The notes under the pieces: model-generated | Databases searched by the model: none | The model's input: only the letters and a program-made list of their open reading frames with translations | Told to the model about the DNA's origin: nothing | Assembly (NCBI RefSeq): GCF_003996855.1 | Contig: NZ_NRQY01000001.1 | Location: 2,101,767-2,165,766, forward strand | From: Morganella morganii | GTDB lineage: Bacteria; Pseudomonadota; Gammaproteobacteria; Enterobacterales; Enterobacteriaceae | Direction: 5' to 3' | DNA length: 64,000 nucleotides | Translations under genes and position numbers: made by a program | Shown: positions 8,830-18,336 of the stretch, piece after piece | How positions within the stretch are numbered: the stretch's first letter is position 1 | Layout: each line of letters begins with the position of its first letter

Positions 8830-11700
8830 ATGAACGTCCATTTTATACTTAACGGCACCCCGCATTCACCCGATTGCATTCCGGGCGAAAACGTCCGCAA
8901 CATTCTGTTCAGCCTGGGTATGCACTCTGTACGTAACAGCGATGACGGCTACGGCTTCGCAGGTTCTGACGCCATTTTATTCAACGGCCGTATTGTCAAT
9001 GCCTCGCTGCTGATCGCCGCCCAGCTGGAAGGCGCAGTGATTGAAACCGCCGAATCACTCGGCAAATGGAATGAGCTGAGTGATGTTCAGCAGGCGATGG
9101 TGGATGTGGGTGTGATCCAGTCCGGTTATAACGACCCGGCCGCTGCCCTGATCCTGACTGATCTTATCAAGCGCATTCCGGAACCGGATCGCGATCAGAT
9201 TGATGATGCGCTTTCCGGTCTGTTCAGCCGTGACGCCGGTTATCAGCAATTCTATGAAGTTATTGATCTGCTGGTAAAACGCCGCAAAGATCCGCACTAC
9301 AAAGCCGATAACGCACCGGCCTTCCGCGATGACCTGACGGTTGTCGGGAAAGTCACTCCGAAAACGGATGCGGCCGTTATGGTGCAGGCAAAACCGTGCT
9401 ATGTGGAAGACCGCATTCCGGCCAATACCTGTGTCATCAAAATGCTGCGCAGTCCGCACGCTCACGCACTGATCACTCACCTGGATGTCAGTAAAGCGGA
9501 AGCCCTGCCGGGCGTGGTACATGTGATTACCCACAAAAACTGTCCGGATGTGTATTACACCCCGGGCGGACAGAGTGCACCGGAACCGTCTCCGCTTGAC
9601 CGCCGGATGTTCGGTAAAAAACTCCGTCACGTCGGTGACCGTGTGGCAGCCGTTGTGGCAGAAAACGAAGCTATCGCACTGAAAGCATTATCCTTAATTG
9701 AAGTCGGATATGAAGTGCTTCAGCCGGTACTGTCTATCGATGAAGCCAAAGCCGATGGCGCACCGCTGGTGCATGATGAGCCGGTGATTTATGTTAACGG
9801 TGCACCGGCTGACCTGGCAGAACAGAATAAGAACGCGGCAGATCGCGGCGAACATTTGCAGATTAATTTCCCGATCGGCGCAAAACCGTGCAAAAACATT
9901 GCTGCGGGTGTTCACGGACATATCGGAGATCTGGATAAAGGCTTCGCGGAAGCAGATACCGTTATCGAGCGCACCTATGAATCCCGCCAGGTTCAGCAGT
10001 GCCCGACCGAACCGCATATCTGCTACACCTACATGAACGGTGACCGTCTGGTGATCCACGCGTCCACTCAGGTGCCGTGGCACTTACGCCGCCAGGTGGC
10101 GCGTATTCTCGGCCTGAAACAGAACAAAGTGCATGTGATCAAAGAGCGTGTCGGCGGCGGCTTCGGCTCCAAACAGGATATCCTGCTGGAAGAGGTCTGT
10201 GCGTGGGCAACGTATGTTACCGGCCGGCCGGTATCATTCCGTTACACCCGTGAAGAAGAGTTTATCGCGAACACCAGCCGCCATGTGGCGAAAGTGAAAA
10301 TCAAACTGGGCGCGAAAAAAGACGGGAAAATCACCGCCATCAACATGGAATTCCTGGCGAACACCGGCCCTTACGGTAACCACTCACTTACTGTGCCAAG
10401 TAACGGCCCGGCGCTGTCACTGCCGCTCTACCCATGTGACAACATCGATTTTCAGGTAACGACTTACTACTCCAACATCTGTCCGACCGGGGCATATCAG
10501 GGTTACGGGGCACCGAAAGGTAACTTCGCCCTGACCATGATCCTGGCCGAACTGGCGAAAGAGCTGAATATCGATCTGCTGGATCTGATTGAAACCAACC
10601 GCGTGCATGAAGGCCAGGAACTGAAGATCCTCGGCGCTATCGGCGAAGGTAAAATGCCGACTTCCGTGCCGACCGCCACCAGCTGCGCCCTCGGCCCGAT
10701 CCTGAAAAAAGGCCGTGAGCTTATCGACTGGGATTCCCCGCGCAAACAGGACGGCGACTGGAAAACCGGACGCGGCGTGGCGATTATCATGCAGAAATCG
10801 GGGATTCCGGATATCGACCAGGCAAACTGTATGGTCAAACTGGAATCTGACGGCACCTTTATCGTCCACTCCGGTGGTGCGGATATCGGTACCGGCCTCG
10901 ATACCGTGGTCAAAAAACTGACCGCCGAAGTGCTGTGCTGCTGTCCGGATGATGTCCATGTTATCTCCGGAGATACTGACCACGCGCTGTTTGATAAAGG
11001 GGCATATGCCTCCTCCGGCACCTGTTTCTCCGGTAATGCGGCGAAAATGGCGGCAGAGAATCTGCGCAAAAAAATCCTGTTCCACGGTGCGGCGCAAATC
11101 GGTGAGCCGGTGGAGGATGTCACCCTTGCGACTCCCGGAGTGGTGAGCGGTAAGAAAGGTGAAATCAGTTTCGGGGATCTGGCGCACGCTGCCGAAGGCG
11201 GTACCGGGTTTGGTGTGCTGGTGGCTAACGCCAGTTATATCACACCGGACTTTGCCTTCCCGTACGGAGCAAACTTTGCCGAAGTAGCGGTGAACACCCG
11301 TACGGGTGAAATCCGTCTGGATAAATTCTACGCCCTGCTCGACTGCGGTACGCCGGTAAACCCGGATCTGGCCTTAGGTCAGATTTACGGTGCCTCCATG
11401 CGCGCTATCGGCCACAGTATGTCAGAAGAGATCCGCTACGACGCCAAAGGTGTACCGCTGACCCGCGACCTGAAAACCTACGGCGCACCGAAGATCGGCG
11501 ATATCCCGCGTGATTTCCGTGCCTTCCTGGTGCCGAGTGATGATCAGGTCGGTCCGTACGGTGCGAAATCCATCTCTGAAATCGCAGTTAACGGCGCAGC
11601 TCCGGCTATCGCCACTGCCATTCATGATGCCTGCGGTGTCTGGCTGCGTGAATGGCACTTCACACCGGAAAAAATCCTGCGCGGCCTGGGCAAAATGTAA
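8830..11700 (+). CDS. xdhD: XdhD: molybdenum-binding hydroxylase subunit with degenerate Fe-S domain
   Basis: The 956-residue protein has an N-terminal domain (1-150) of ferredoxin/[2Fe-2S] type and then the aldehyde-oxidase/xanthine-dehydrogenase Mo domain. The Mo domain shows RSPHAHALI, VGGGFGSKQD at about 440, and GPYGAKSISE near the C-terminus. Both cysteine motifs of the N-domain are lost: the first is replaced by NSDDGYGFAGSD, and the usual QCGxCxxG is QSGYNDPA. As I recall, E. coli XdhD lacks them too, so this is a subfamily trait. The likely reaction is hydroxylation of a purine or other N-heterocycle, with accessory steps by MocA, YqeB and YqeC. A strong terminator follows at 11714. 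Confidence 0.9.
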   Translation: MNVHFILNGTPHSPDCIPGENVRNILFSLGMHSVRNSDDGYGFAGSDAILFNGRIVNASLLIAAQLEGAVIETAESLGKWNELSDVQQAMVDVGVIQSGYNDPAAALILTDLIKRIPEPDRDQIDDALSGLFSRDAGYQQFYEVIDLLVKRRKDPHYKADNAPAFRDDLTVVGKVTPKTDAAVMVQAKPCYVEDRIPANTCVIKMLRSPHAHALITHLDVSKAEALPGVVHVITHKNCPDVYYTPGGQSAPEPSPLDRRMFGKKLRHVGDRVAAVVAENEAIALKALSLIEVGYEVLQPVLSIDEAKADGAPLVHDEPVIYVNGAPADLAEQNKNAADRGEHLQINFPIGAKPCKNIAAGVHGHIGDLDKGFAEADTVIERTYESRQVQQCPTEPHICYTYMNGDRLVIHASTQVPWHLRRQVARILGLKQNKVHVIKERVGGGFGSKQDILLEEVCAWATYVTGRPVSFRYTREEEFIANTSRHVAKVKIKLGAKKDGKITAINMEFLANTGPYGNHSLTVPSNGPALSLPLYPCDNIDFQVTTYYSNICPTGAYQGYGAPKGNFALTMILAELAKELNIDLLDLIETNRVHEGQELKILGAIGEGKMPTSVPTATSCALGPILKKGRELIDWDSPRKQDGDWKTGRGVAIIMQKSGIPDIDQANCMVKLESDGTFIVHSGGADIGTGLDTVVKKLTAEVLCCCPDDVHVISGDTDHALFDKGAYASSGTCFSGNAAKMAAENLRKKILFHGAAQIGEPVEDVTLATPGVVSGKKGEISFGDLAHAAEGGTGFGVLVANASYITPDFAFPYGANFAEVAVNTRTGEIRLDKFYALLDCGTPVNPDLALGQIYGASMRAIGHSMSEEIRYDAKGVPLTRDLKTYGAPKIGDIPRDFRAFLVPSDDQVGPYGAKSISEIAVNGAAPAIATAIHDACGVWLREWHFTPEKILRGLGKM

Positions 11701-11713
11701 TTAAAACCAACCC

Positions 11714-11742
11714 GCCCTCACCGGTTCCGGTGAGGGCTTTTT
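11714..11742 (+). terminator. Rho-independent terminator after xdhD
   Basis: GCCCTCACCGG and CCGGTGAGGGC form an 11-bp perfect stem with a 2-nt centre and are followed directly by TTTTT. It lies 14 nt after xdhD and 19 nt before guaD, so guaD-ghxQ are either read through at reduced level or have their own promoter. Confidence 0.9.
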
Positions 11743-11761
11743 GTAAGCAGAGGAGTCAGCT

Positions 11762-13078
11762 ATGTCGTCTGAACATACCGTCAAAGCGGTACTCGGGAAG
11801 TTTCTGGATATCACCCGCGTAGTGACCTCGATGGACGATCTGCCCGGTGCAGTCCGCCTGATCGACGACGGACTAATGCTAATCCGGCACGGAAAAATAG
11901 AGTGGTTCGGACAGTGGGAAGAGGGAAAGCATCTGATCCCGGAAGCTGTCCGTGTCCGCGATTACACCGGGAAACTGGTGGTACCCGGCTTTATTGATAC
12001 CCACGTTCACTATCCGCAGAGTGAGATGATTGGTGCTCACGGCGAGCAGTTACTCGAATGGCTTAACCGCCATGTATTCCCGACCGAAAAACTGTATCAG
12101 GATATTGATTACGCCCGTGAAATGTCGGCGTTTTTTATCAAACAACTGCTGCGCAACGGAACCACAACCGCACTGGTCTTCAGTACTGTTCACCCGGAAT
12201 CGGTCAATGCCCTGTTTGATGCGGCAAGCCAGCTCAATATGCGACTTATCACCGGTAAAGTGATGATGGACAGAAACGCGCCGGACTATCTCACCGACAC
12301 ACCGGAAAGCAGTTACGAAGAATGTAAGGCGCTGATTGAACGCTGGCACAAGAACGGACGACTGCTCTACGCCATCACCCCGCGTTTTGCACCGACCTCC
12401 AGCCCGGAACAGCTGGCAGTGTGTCAGCGGCTGCGCGAAGAGTATCCGGATACCTGGGTTCACACTCATCTTAATGAAAATAAAGCAGAAATTGAGTGGG
12501 TAAAAGAACTCTATCCGGACAGCAAAAACTACCTGGATGTCTATCACCACTACGGGCTGACCGGCGAACGCAGCGTGTTTGCGCACTGTATCCATCTTGA
12601 GGAAGAAGAGTGGGACTGCCTGCACGACACCGGCTCGGCAGTGGCGTTTTGCCCGACATCAAACCTCTATCTCGGCAGCGGCCTGTTTAATCTGAAAAAA
12701 GCGCTGGCGAAAAAAGTGAAAGTCGGGATTGGTACGGATGTCGGTGCCGGGACGACCTTCAACATGCTGCAAACACTGAGTGAAGCCTACAAGGTGATGC
12801 AGTTACAAAAAACCTGTTTAACCGCCTTTGAAGCCTTTTATCTCGCCACGCTCGGCGGGGCACATTCATTAGGGCTGGATAACTGTATCGGTAACTTTGC
12901 CGCCGGCAAAGAAGCGGATTTTGTGGTACTTGAACCGACCGCGACCCCGCTCCAGCAGTTGCGTTATGACAACTCACGCACGCTGGCGGAGAAACTGTTT
13001 GTGATGATTGCGCTTGGTGATGACCGCACAATTTACCGGACTTACATCGATGGACGCCTAGTCTATGAACGGACCTGA
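11762..13078 (+). CDS. guaD: Guanine deaminase
   Basis: This 438-residue amidohydrolase should convert guanine to xanthine and ammonia in the cytoplasm. FIDTHVHYPQSEMIGAHG carries the HxH metal motif (about residues 80-90). WVHTHLNENKAEI supplies the third histidine, FAHCIHLEEEEW the fourth, and IGTDVGAGTTFNM the catalytic aspartate. Length and motifs agree with E. coli GuaD (439). AGAGGAG precedes the start. It sits between xdhD and the purine permease ghxQ, so imported guanine can be deaminated and fed to the hydroxylase system. Confidence 0.93.
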   Translation: MSSEHTVKAVLGKFLDITRVVTSMDDLPGAVRLIDDGLMLIRHGKIEWFGQWEEGKHLIPEAVRVRDYTGKLVVPGFIDTHVHYPQSEMIGAHGEQLLEWLNRHVFPTEKLYQDIDYAREMSAFFIKQLLRNGTTTALVFSTVHPESVNALFDAASQLNMRLITGKVMMDRNAPDYLTDTPESSYEECKALIERWHKNGRLLYAITPRFAPTSSPEQLAVCQRLREEYPDTWVHTHLNENKAEIEWVKELYPDSKNYLDVYHHYGLTGERSVFAHCIHLEEEEWDCLHDTGSAVAFCPTSNLYLGSGLFNLKKALAKKVKVGIGTDVGAGTTFNMLQTLSEAYKVMQLQKTCLTAFEAFYLATLGGAHSLGLDNCIGNFAAGKEADFVVLEPTATPLQQLRYDNSRTLAEKLFVMIALGDDRTIYRTYIDGRLVYERT

Positions 13079-13135
13079 CGGACACCAATGCAGTGATTAA
13101 AACACATTTTCATTTCATTCTCGGGGTCTGCAATT

Positions 13136-14503
13136 ATGTCTGATAATACAACACCGGATAACACCGGGGCGGCAGCGAAAGGCGCACTTGATGCGTATTT
13201 TAAAATCTCCGCCCGCGGCAGCAGCGTCAAACGGGAGATTCTGGCAGGAGTCACCACCTTCCTCGCCATGGTCTATTCTGTCATCGTCGTCCCCTCTATG
13301 CTCGGTAAAGCCGGATTCCCGCCGGGCGCTATTTTTGTCGCCACCTGTCTCGTCGCCAGTATCGGTTCTCTGATGATGGGATTGTGGGCAAACCTGCCGA
13401 TGGCTATCGGCTGTGCTATCTCACTCACCGCCTTTACTGCATTCAGCCTGGTGCTCGGGCAGCAAATCAGTATTCCGGTTGCGCTCGGCGCGGTCTTCCT
13501 TATGGGTGTAATTTTTACCCTGATTTCTGTTACCGGGGTGCGAAACTGGATCCTGCGAAACCTGCCGATGGGGATAGCCCACGGCACCGGGATTGGTATC
13601 GGCCTGTTCTTACTGCTGATCGCCGCCAACGGCGTCGGCCTTGTGATCAAAAACCCGCTGGAAGGTCTGCCGGTGGCAATGGGGGCGTTTACCTCTTTCC
13701 CGGTGGCGATGTCGCTGGTCGGGCTGGCGGTGATTGTCAGTCTGGAAAAAATGCACGTGCCGGGCGGAATACTGCTGGTGATTGTCGGGATTTCGGTTAT
13801 CGGCCTGATTGTTGACCCGAATGTCACCTATCAGGGGCTGATCGCCATGCCGTCACTGAGTGGTGCAGACGGTAAATCCCTGATCTTCAGTATGGATATT
13901 ATGGGTGCGCTGCAAACGGCGGTTCTGCCGAGTGTGCTGGCACTGGTGATGACGGCAGTGTTTGATGCTACCGGTACCATCCGTGCAGTCGCCGGGCAGG
14001 CCAATCTGCTGGATAAAGATAATCAGATTATCAACGGCGGCAAAGCGCTGACCGTGGACTCCGTCAGCTCCATTATCTCCGGTGTGGTAGGTGCCTCTCC
14101 GGCGGCAGTGTATATTGAATCCGCAGCAGGAACGGCCGCAGGCGGGAAAACCGGGCTGACTGCCGTGACCGTCGGCGTACTGTTCCTGCTGATCCTGTTC
14201 TTCTCGCCGCTCTCTTATCTGATCCCGGGGTATGCAACCGCACCGGCACTGATGTATGTCGGCCTGCTGATGCTGAGTAATGTGGCAAAACTGGATTTCG
14301 ATGACTCCGTCGATGCGATGTCCGGACTGGTGTGTGCGGTCTTTATCGTACTGACCTGTAATATCGTCACCGGTATTATGCTGGGCTATGTCACCCTGGT
14401 GATTGGCCGCCTGGTGGCAAAAGAGTGGCGCAAACTCAACACCGGCACTGTGATTATTGCCATCGTGTTAGTCGCGTTCTATGCGGGCGGATGGGCTATC
14501 TGA
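13136..14503 (+). CDS. ghxQ: Guanine/hypoxanthine permease, AzgA-type NCS2 family
   Basis: The 455-residue inner-membrane protein has about 12-14 hydrophobic segments. Family motifs are [12 protein letters not shown] near residue 43, [13 protein letters not shown] near 148, [15 protein letters not shown] near 281 and [22 protein letters not shown] near 310. It should import guanine and hypoxanthine with protons. It corresponds to E. coli YgfQ/GhxQ in the same neighbourhood and follows guaD by 57 nt, consistent with a guaD-ghxQ unit. Confidence 0.87.
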   Translation: MSDNTTPDNTGAAAKGALDAYFKISARGSSVKREILAGVTTFLAMVYSVIVVPSMLGKAGFPPGAIFVATCLVASIGSLMMGLWANLPMAIGCAISLTAFTAFSLVLGQQISIPVALGAVFLMGVIFTLISVTGVRNWILRNLPMGIAHGTGIGIGLFLLLIAANGVGLVIKNPLEGLPVAMGAFTSFPVAMSLVGLAVIVSLEKMHVPGGILLVIVGISVIGLIVDPNVTYQGLIAMPSLSGADGKSLIFSMDIMGALQTAVLPSVLALVMTAVFDATGTIRAVAGQANLLDKDNQIINGGKALTVDSVSSIISGVVGASPAAVYIESAAGTAAGGKTGLTAVTVGVLFLLILFFSPLSYLIPGYATAPALMYVGLLMLSNVAKLDFDDSVDAMSGLVCAVFIVLTCNIVTGIMLGYVTLVIGRLVAKEWRKLNTGTVIIAIVLVAFYAGGWAI

Positions 14504-14524
14504 TCCATAGTTTGAGATTTTTTC

Positions 14525-14545
14525 CGGGGCGCGCGGTGTGCCCCG
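14525..14545 (+). terminator. Possible terminator after ghxQ
   Basis: CGGGGC and GCCCCG form a 6-bp G/C stem with a 9-nt loop, 21 nt after the ghxQ stop, followed by TTCTGTT. The T content is low, so this is a moderate candidate for the 3' end of the purine block. It lies between convergent genes. Confidence 0.4.
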
Positions 14546-14579
14546 TTCTGTTATCCCCCGCCGGCAGCACGCTGCTTTC

Positions 14580-15506
14580 TTATTCATACATCAGCCTTCC
14601 CTGTATATCCGCAATACTGATTGTAACAATACACCCGGCATTGAAATGCAGAAAATCGGACTCGATCCCGTCAGAAAAAATAACACCATTTTCCGGCATC
14701 TGCGATTCAAGCTGTAATGTCATCGTATTATCAATCGCGCCGAAAACCAGTGAGGTTCCGGTCATCCGCCCCGGAAAAGGCTCCCGCACACTGTATTGCA
14801 GCCGCTTTTCATCCCAGCCGATACCGGCGCGCAGCGGATGAGAACTCCCGCCGGTCACCCCCAGCGCACCGGCCAGAACAGACTGTAACCAGCCTGTCGA
14901 GCCAAGCCCTGTCGAGACAATCACCCCGGAGGAAGACTGGGCTTCCGCCTGTCCGCCGTGACTGAGAATATAGCGGGCCGATGTGTGACTTTTCGGCCCG
15001 ATAAACAGGTCATTGACCGCCAGCATCTGCTGTCCGTCATTGGTGACCGCCTGCGCAAAACTCAGGACTTTCGATGGCATATCCCGGTTCAGTGTCCGTG
15101 TCACCACAGACTCCAGCTGCGGCAGCTCAAAAGGCAGCAATATGCCATCCCAGCGCGCCGGGTCCGGATTAACCGCAATCACCGGCTGACCGTTCAGGTA
15201 TTTCAGGGTATTTGCCACCAGCCCGTCCCGGCCTATGATCACCACAATATCGCGCTCAGAAAACTGATACCCCGGCAGCAGCGTGCGATCCGGAATCTGT
15301 ACATGCCCCATCTGCTGCAAAACACGTTTCGCCTCTGTCAGCTGTGCCCGGTAACGATCATGCTCAGCAAGATAATCACTCACTGAAATACCGTTATGCT
15401 CCAGATAAAACTTCGCCTGCGGCCAGGTATTGAAACGATCGATCAGCTCCTGTAACCGGGTTTTCTGCGTGATCAGCACAAACCGTACCTCATCCCGGCG
15501 GCTCAT
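14580..15506 (-). CDS. NAD-kinase-like protein
   Basis: The 308-residue protein resembles ATP-NAD kinases. VVIIGRDGLVANTLKYL (about residue 90) occupies the place of the GGDG nucleotide motif, with arginine for the second glycine. IAVNPDPARWDGILLPF and SGVIVSTGLGSTGWLQSVLAGA match the substrate and C-terminal nucleotide segments. It may phosphorylate NAD or a related compound; the altered motif leaves the activity open. The start overlaps the end of the SPFH gene by 4 nt, so the two are translationally coupled. The divergent regulator is NrtR-like, a family that controls NAD metabolism, which supports a link to NAD. Confidence 0.68.
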   Translation of the reverse strand: MSRRDEVRFVLITQKTRLQELIDRFNTWPQAKFYLEHNGISVSDYLAEHDRYRAQLTEAKRVLQQMGHVQIPDRTLLPGYQFSERDIVVIIGRDGLVANTLKYLNGQPVIAVNPDPARWDGILLPFELPQLESVVTRTLNRDMPSKVLSFAQAVTNDGQQMLAVNDLFIGPKSHTSARYILSHGGQAEAQSSSGVIVSTGLGSTGWLQSVLAGALGVTGGSSHPLRAGIGWDEKRLQYSVREPFPGRMTGTSLVFGAIDNTMTLQLESQMPENGVIFSDGIESDFLHFNAGCIVTISIADIQGRLMYE

Positions 15507-16525
15507 ACTTTGCTCCCTCTTTTCATCATCTGACTGAACATATCCGGCGCGATATTCAGCTCACCAATTTTTCCGGCATTCTGTGCCAGTGATTCAAAGG
15601 CCATCGCCATCAGCTGCTCCGGTGCCATCCGGCTCAGTGCAAGGGCTTTGAGATTTTCCACCGGCAGTTCGCGGTACGCTTTCATTTTGGTTTCAATCGC
15701 GTAAACATCCGCGTCGGACTGAACCCGCTGATTATCCGCGCTGAGCGTAACCAAAGTCTGACGCTGCTGCTCCTCGCCAATCTCTGCCGCCAGCCGTTCC
15801 TGTGCCATTACCGCCTGCTCGCGCAGCAGTGTGCGTTCATTTTCCAGCCGGGATTCCTCTATCTGCTGCTCTTTTTTCTGAACAGAGAGATCAGTCTCCA
15901 GCTCCGCCTCTTTTATCGTGCGCTCCTGCTCAACAGACGATTTTCGCCGCGCATAAATCGCGTCATCCGCTTCTTTCAGCAGAGATTCCCTGGCTTCCGC
16001 TTCAAGTGCACGGGCTGTTTCCGGTGTCGGGGTAATGGCCGTGACAGAGAAATCCAGGATAGTGACCCCCAGCGCTTCAACCGCCGCCTGCTGCGCCAGG
16101 CGTGACTGCACCAGTGCCACCAGCGACTGGCTGAGCAATAATGCGCGGCGCAGCGGCGTGGATTGGATCTCCGCCTGGATAATAGTTTGTGCCGCGCGGA
16201 CAATCCGGTCATTCAGTTTCATCGGATCGTCGGTCGTGTAGGTTTTTCCGTCCCGGTTCAGCACAAAGTTAAGCACCCCGGCCGTTTTTTCCGGCGCGCT
16301 GACCTGAAAGGAGAGTTGCCCCTGAACACGCAGGCTCTGGAAATCCGCCGTCTGGAAATTGAAAATAAACGGAGTTTCCTGCGCCGTTAGCGGCAATGCC
16401 GCGACTGATGTGGTCGCGCTGTTGTACCAGAAACTCAGACCCAGCCCCTGACGTTTGACATTACCGTTTACGGAACGGATAACAAATGTGGACGGGTCAG
16501 CTTTAAAGAATTTTAAATTAAACAT
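15503..16525 (-). CDS. SPFH/band-7 domain protein with long coiled coil
   Basis: The protein has 340 residues. The first 180 fit an SPFH/band-7 domain (RVQGQLSFQVSAPEKTAGVLNFV, then AQTIIQAEIQSTPLRRALL, then LGVTILDFSVTAITPTPE). Residues 185-285 are a charged coiled coil rich in Glu, Gln, Arg and Ala. There is no N-terminal membrane segment. The last 50 residues are predicted helical. SPFH proteins form ring-like scaffolds, but no function is known in this context. It heads the two-gene operon with the NAD-kinase-like gene and faces an NrtR-type regulator across a promoter with three palindromes. Confidence 0.7.
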   Translation of the reverse strand: MFNLKFFKADPSTFVIRSVNGNVKRQGLGLSFWYNSATTSVAALPLTAQETPFIFNFQTADFQSLRVQGQLSFQVSAPEKTAGVLNFVLNRDGKTYTTDDPMKLNDRIVRAAQTIIQAEIQSTPLRRALLLSQSLVALVQSRLAQQAAVEALGVTILDFSVTAITPTPETARALEAEARESLLKEADDAIYARRKSSVEQERTIKEAELETDLSVQKKEQQIEESRLENERTLLREQAVMAQERLAAEIGEEQQRQTLVTLSADNQRVQSDADVYAIETKMKAYRELPVENLKALALSRMAPEQLMAMAFESLAQNAGKIGELNIAPDMFSQMMKRGSKV

Positions 16526-16538
16526 AGTATCACCTCAT

Positions 16539-16557
16539 TAGTGTCGTTATGACAATA
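16539..16557. promoter_or_regulatory. Putative NrtR operator 1
   Basis: TAGTGTC-GTTAT-GACAATA is an imperfect 7-5-7 palindrome, the first of three copies in the 160-nt divergent region. It is closest to the SPFH start (13 nt away), where a bound repressor would block transcription or translation initiation of the SPFH/NAD-kinase operon. Confidence 0.65.
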
Positions 16558-16563
16558 CCGATA

Positions 16564-16582
16564 TAGTGACTTATTGACACTA
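16564..16582. promoter_or_regulatory. Putative NrtR operator 2
   Basis: TAGTGAC-TTATT-GACACTA differs from a perfect 7-5-7 palindrome by one base, making it the most symmetrical of the three copies. Its start is 25 nt from that of copy 1. Confidence 0.68.
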
Positions 16583-16599
16583 TTTATGTCAAGCTGAAT

Positions 16600-16618
16600 T
16601 AGTGTCTGAATGACATTT
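16600..16618. promoter_or_regulatory. Putative NrtR operator 3
   Basis: TAGTGTC-TGAAT-GACATTT is the third copy, 36 nt start-to-start from copy 2 and nearest to the regulator gene. A lone half-site GACACTA also occurs at 16679-16685, directly before the regulator start codon, which would allow autoregulation. Confidence 0.62.
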
Positions 16619-16685
16619 AATTTGCAATCCGGCTTCCTGTCCTTACAATAGAATGACTTATCCCCGATTTCAGGATGTGACACTA

Positions 16686-17408
16686 ATGGATGAACAAACT
16701 TACCTCTCCGGTTATCAGCGCCGTGATTTTTTATCGCCCCTGGTGACCGTTGATGCCGTGCTTTTCACTTATCACAATGAAACACTGCATGTACTGCTGG
16801 CCGAACGCGCGGAACATCCGGAGAAAGGCAAATGGGGACTGCCCGGCGGATTTGTTGATGAGACACAGGACAAGACTCTGGAAGATACCGTACTGCGGAA
16901 GCTGCGGGAAAAAACCGGTGTAACGCCGCCGTACATTGAGCAGTTATGTACAGTCGGCAATGATCAGCGGGATAAACGCGGCTGGTCAGTCACCGTCTGC
17001 TATACCGCGCTGATTGCCATGCAGGCGTGTGAAAAACAGATTAATACAGTTAATTCAGTCAGATGGATACCGCTGAATGAAGCAGAAAATATGACACTGG
17101 CATTTGATCATCAGTTACTTATCCGTCAGGCCAGAGCGCGACTGCGCCAGAAATCCCTCTATTCCGTCGTGCCGGGATTTGCCCTGCCGGACACCTTTAC
17201 CCTGCCGGAATTGCAGCACGTTCATGAGATTCTGATTGGTCAGCCGATTCAGAAAAAATCATTCCGCCGCCGTCTGGAACAGGCTGATTTGCTGATTGAT
17301 ACCGGCGAAAAACGGGCTGAACGCGGTCGTCCGGCGGCGCTGTACCGCCTGAAACCGGAATCAAAGGATTACCGTTTTATCCGTAATCTGGAGACGGACG
17401 GGGAATAA
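16686..17408 (+). CDS. nrtR: NrtR-type Nudix-related transcriptional regulator
   Basis: The 240-residue protein has an N-terminal Nudix fold and a C-terminal winged helix, the NrtR layout. The Nudix box region (GGFVDETQDKTLEDTVLRKL then REKTGV) keeps the shape but has lost most catalytic glutamates, as in NrtR repressors that bind ADP-ribose rather than hydrolyse it. The C-terminal 75 residues (FTLPELQHVHEIL, then KKSFRRRLEQADLL, then RGRPAALYRL) look like the DNA-binding wing. I prefer the ATG at 16686 (AGGA about 10 nt upstream) over 16653, which has no ribosome site and adds 11 residues. It is divergent from the SPFH/NAD-kinase pair and probably represses it. Confidence 0.8.
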   Translation: MDEQTYLSGYQRRDFLSPLVTVDAVLFTYHNETLHVLLAERAEHPEKGKWGLPGGFVDETQDKTLEDTVLRKLREKTGVTPPYIEQLCTVGNDQRDKRGWSVTVCYTALIAMQACEKQINTVNSVRWIPLNEAENMTLAFDHQLLIRQARARLRQKSLYSVVPGFALPDTFTLPELQHVHEILIGQPIQKKSFRRRLEQADLLIDTGEKRAERGRPAALYRLKPESKDYRFIRNLETDGE

Positions 17409-17426
17409 CACAGTGTTGCATCCGGA

Positions 17427-18335
17427 CTATTTTCTGACGGCTTCCGCGATCGTCAGCAGCACATCCGGGCTTTTTACATTGGGATAAACGCCACTGAACG
17501 GGATGACAATGTAACGCCCGTTTTTGACCGCGTCGAGGTGAGACAGCGCCGGATGATTTGCCAGCCAGGCTTTTTTCTTTTCTGCCGGTGACCAGACCGC
17601 ATCCGCGAGAATGATATAGTCAGGCTGTTTATCCAGTAAGATTTCCGGGGAGACGTGGATACCTGCCATCGGCATGTTTATAAAGGTATTTTCTCCTCCT
17701 GCCAGGGTGATAATTTCGGTCATAAACCCTTTTTTTCCCTGTGACATCAGGGTGTCGCTCTGACTGTCGAGGTAAAAGATCGTGGGTTTACGGGAAAGCG
17801 GCGGCAGGGCTTTTACCTGTGCCAGCGTGGCATCAATGCGGGCAACGGCGGCATCCGCCTCTTTTTCCCGCCCGAGGATCTGTCCCAGCCGGTACAGATC
17901 CATTTTAATACTGTCAAATCCGCTGTATGCCTGACGTTCACAGGCAAATGCCATCAGATAGCTGCCGATACCTGCACGTTGCAGATCGTTTTGTCCGCCC
18001 ATTGAGGCCATAAAAGCAGAGGAAAAACCGGCCACGACAAAATCCGCCCCGGAGGCGATCAGTTTCTCGGTGGCGGGATATTTGGCCGAAAAAACCGGAA
18101 TGCCCTGATAACGCCCGGAGGTTACCGCCTCCGCCGAATCATCAATATAACTGACACCCAGCATCTGCTGTCCCGCATCCAGCGCCAGCACCATATCGGC
18201 GGCATGCTGGTTCATAGCTATGATATGCTGCGGCGGCGCGGGCTTATCCCACACAGGCTCACAATGCTTTCCCGCCGCAGCACCGGCGGACAGCAGCAAA
18301 AACACCGCACTGACAGCATAGCGGGTAATCCTCAT
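17427..18335 (-). CDS. Periplasmic substrate-binding protein, BtuF/FecB-like class
   Basis: The 302-residue protein begins with a signal peptide (hydrophobic run then AGAAAG, cleavage near residue 22). It continues as a periplasmic-binding-protein type-2 fold: HIIAMNQHAADMVLAL, LIASGADFVVAGFSS, then VSPEILLDKQPDYIILAD. This family binds iron-siderophores, haem or cobalamin. It is the third gene of an operon with a TonB receptor and a [2Fe-2S] protein. No ABC permease or ATPase is nearby, so it must use a transporter encoded elsewhere or another system. The substrate cannot be assigned from sequence. Confidence 0.78.
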   Translation of the reverse strand: MRITRYAVSAVFLLLSAGAAAGKHCEPVWDKPAPPQHIIAMNQHAADMVLALDAGQQMLGVSYIDDSAEAVTSGRYQGIPVFSAKYPATEKLIASGADFVVAGFSSAFMASMGGQNDLQRAGIGSYLMAFACERQAYSGFDSIKMDLYRLGQILGREKEADAAVARIDATLAQVKALPPLSRKPTIFYLDSQSDTLMSQGKKGFMTEIITLAGGENTFINMPMAGIHVSPEILLDKQPDYIILADAVWSPAEKKKAWLANHPALSHLDAVKNGRYIVIPFSGVYPNVKSPDVLLTIAEAVRK

Positions 18336-18336
18336 C

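Noticed and set aside
10417..11187. 256-codon minus-strand frame inside xdhD
   Set aside because: It lies antisense to the conserved Mo-binding domain and looks like a codon-bias shadow.
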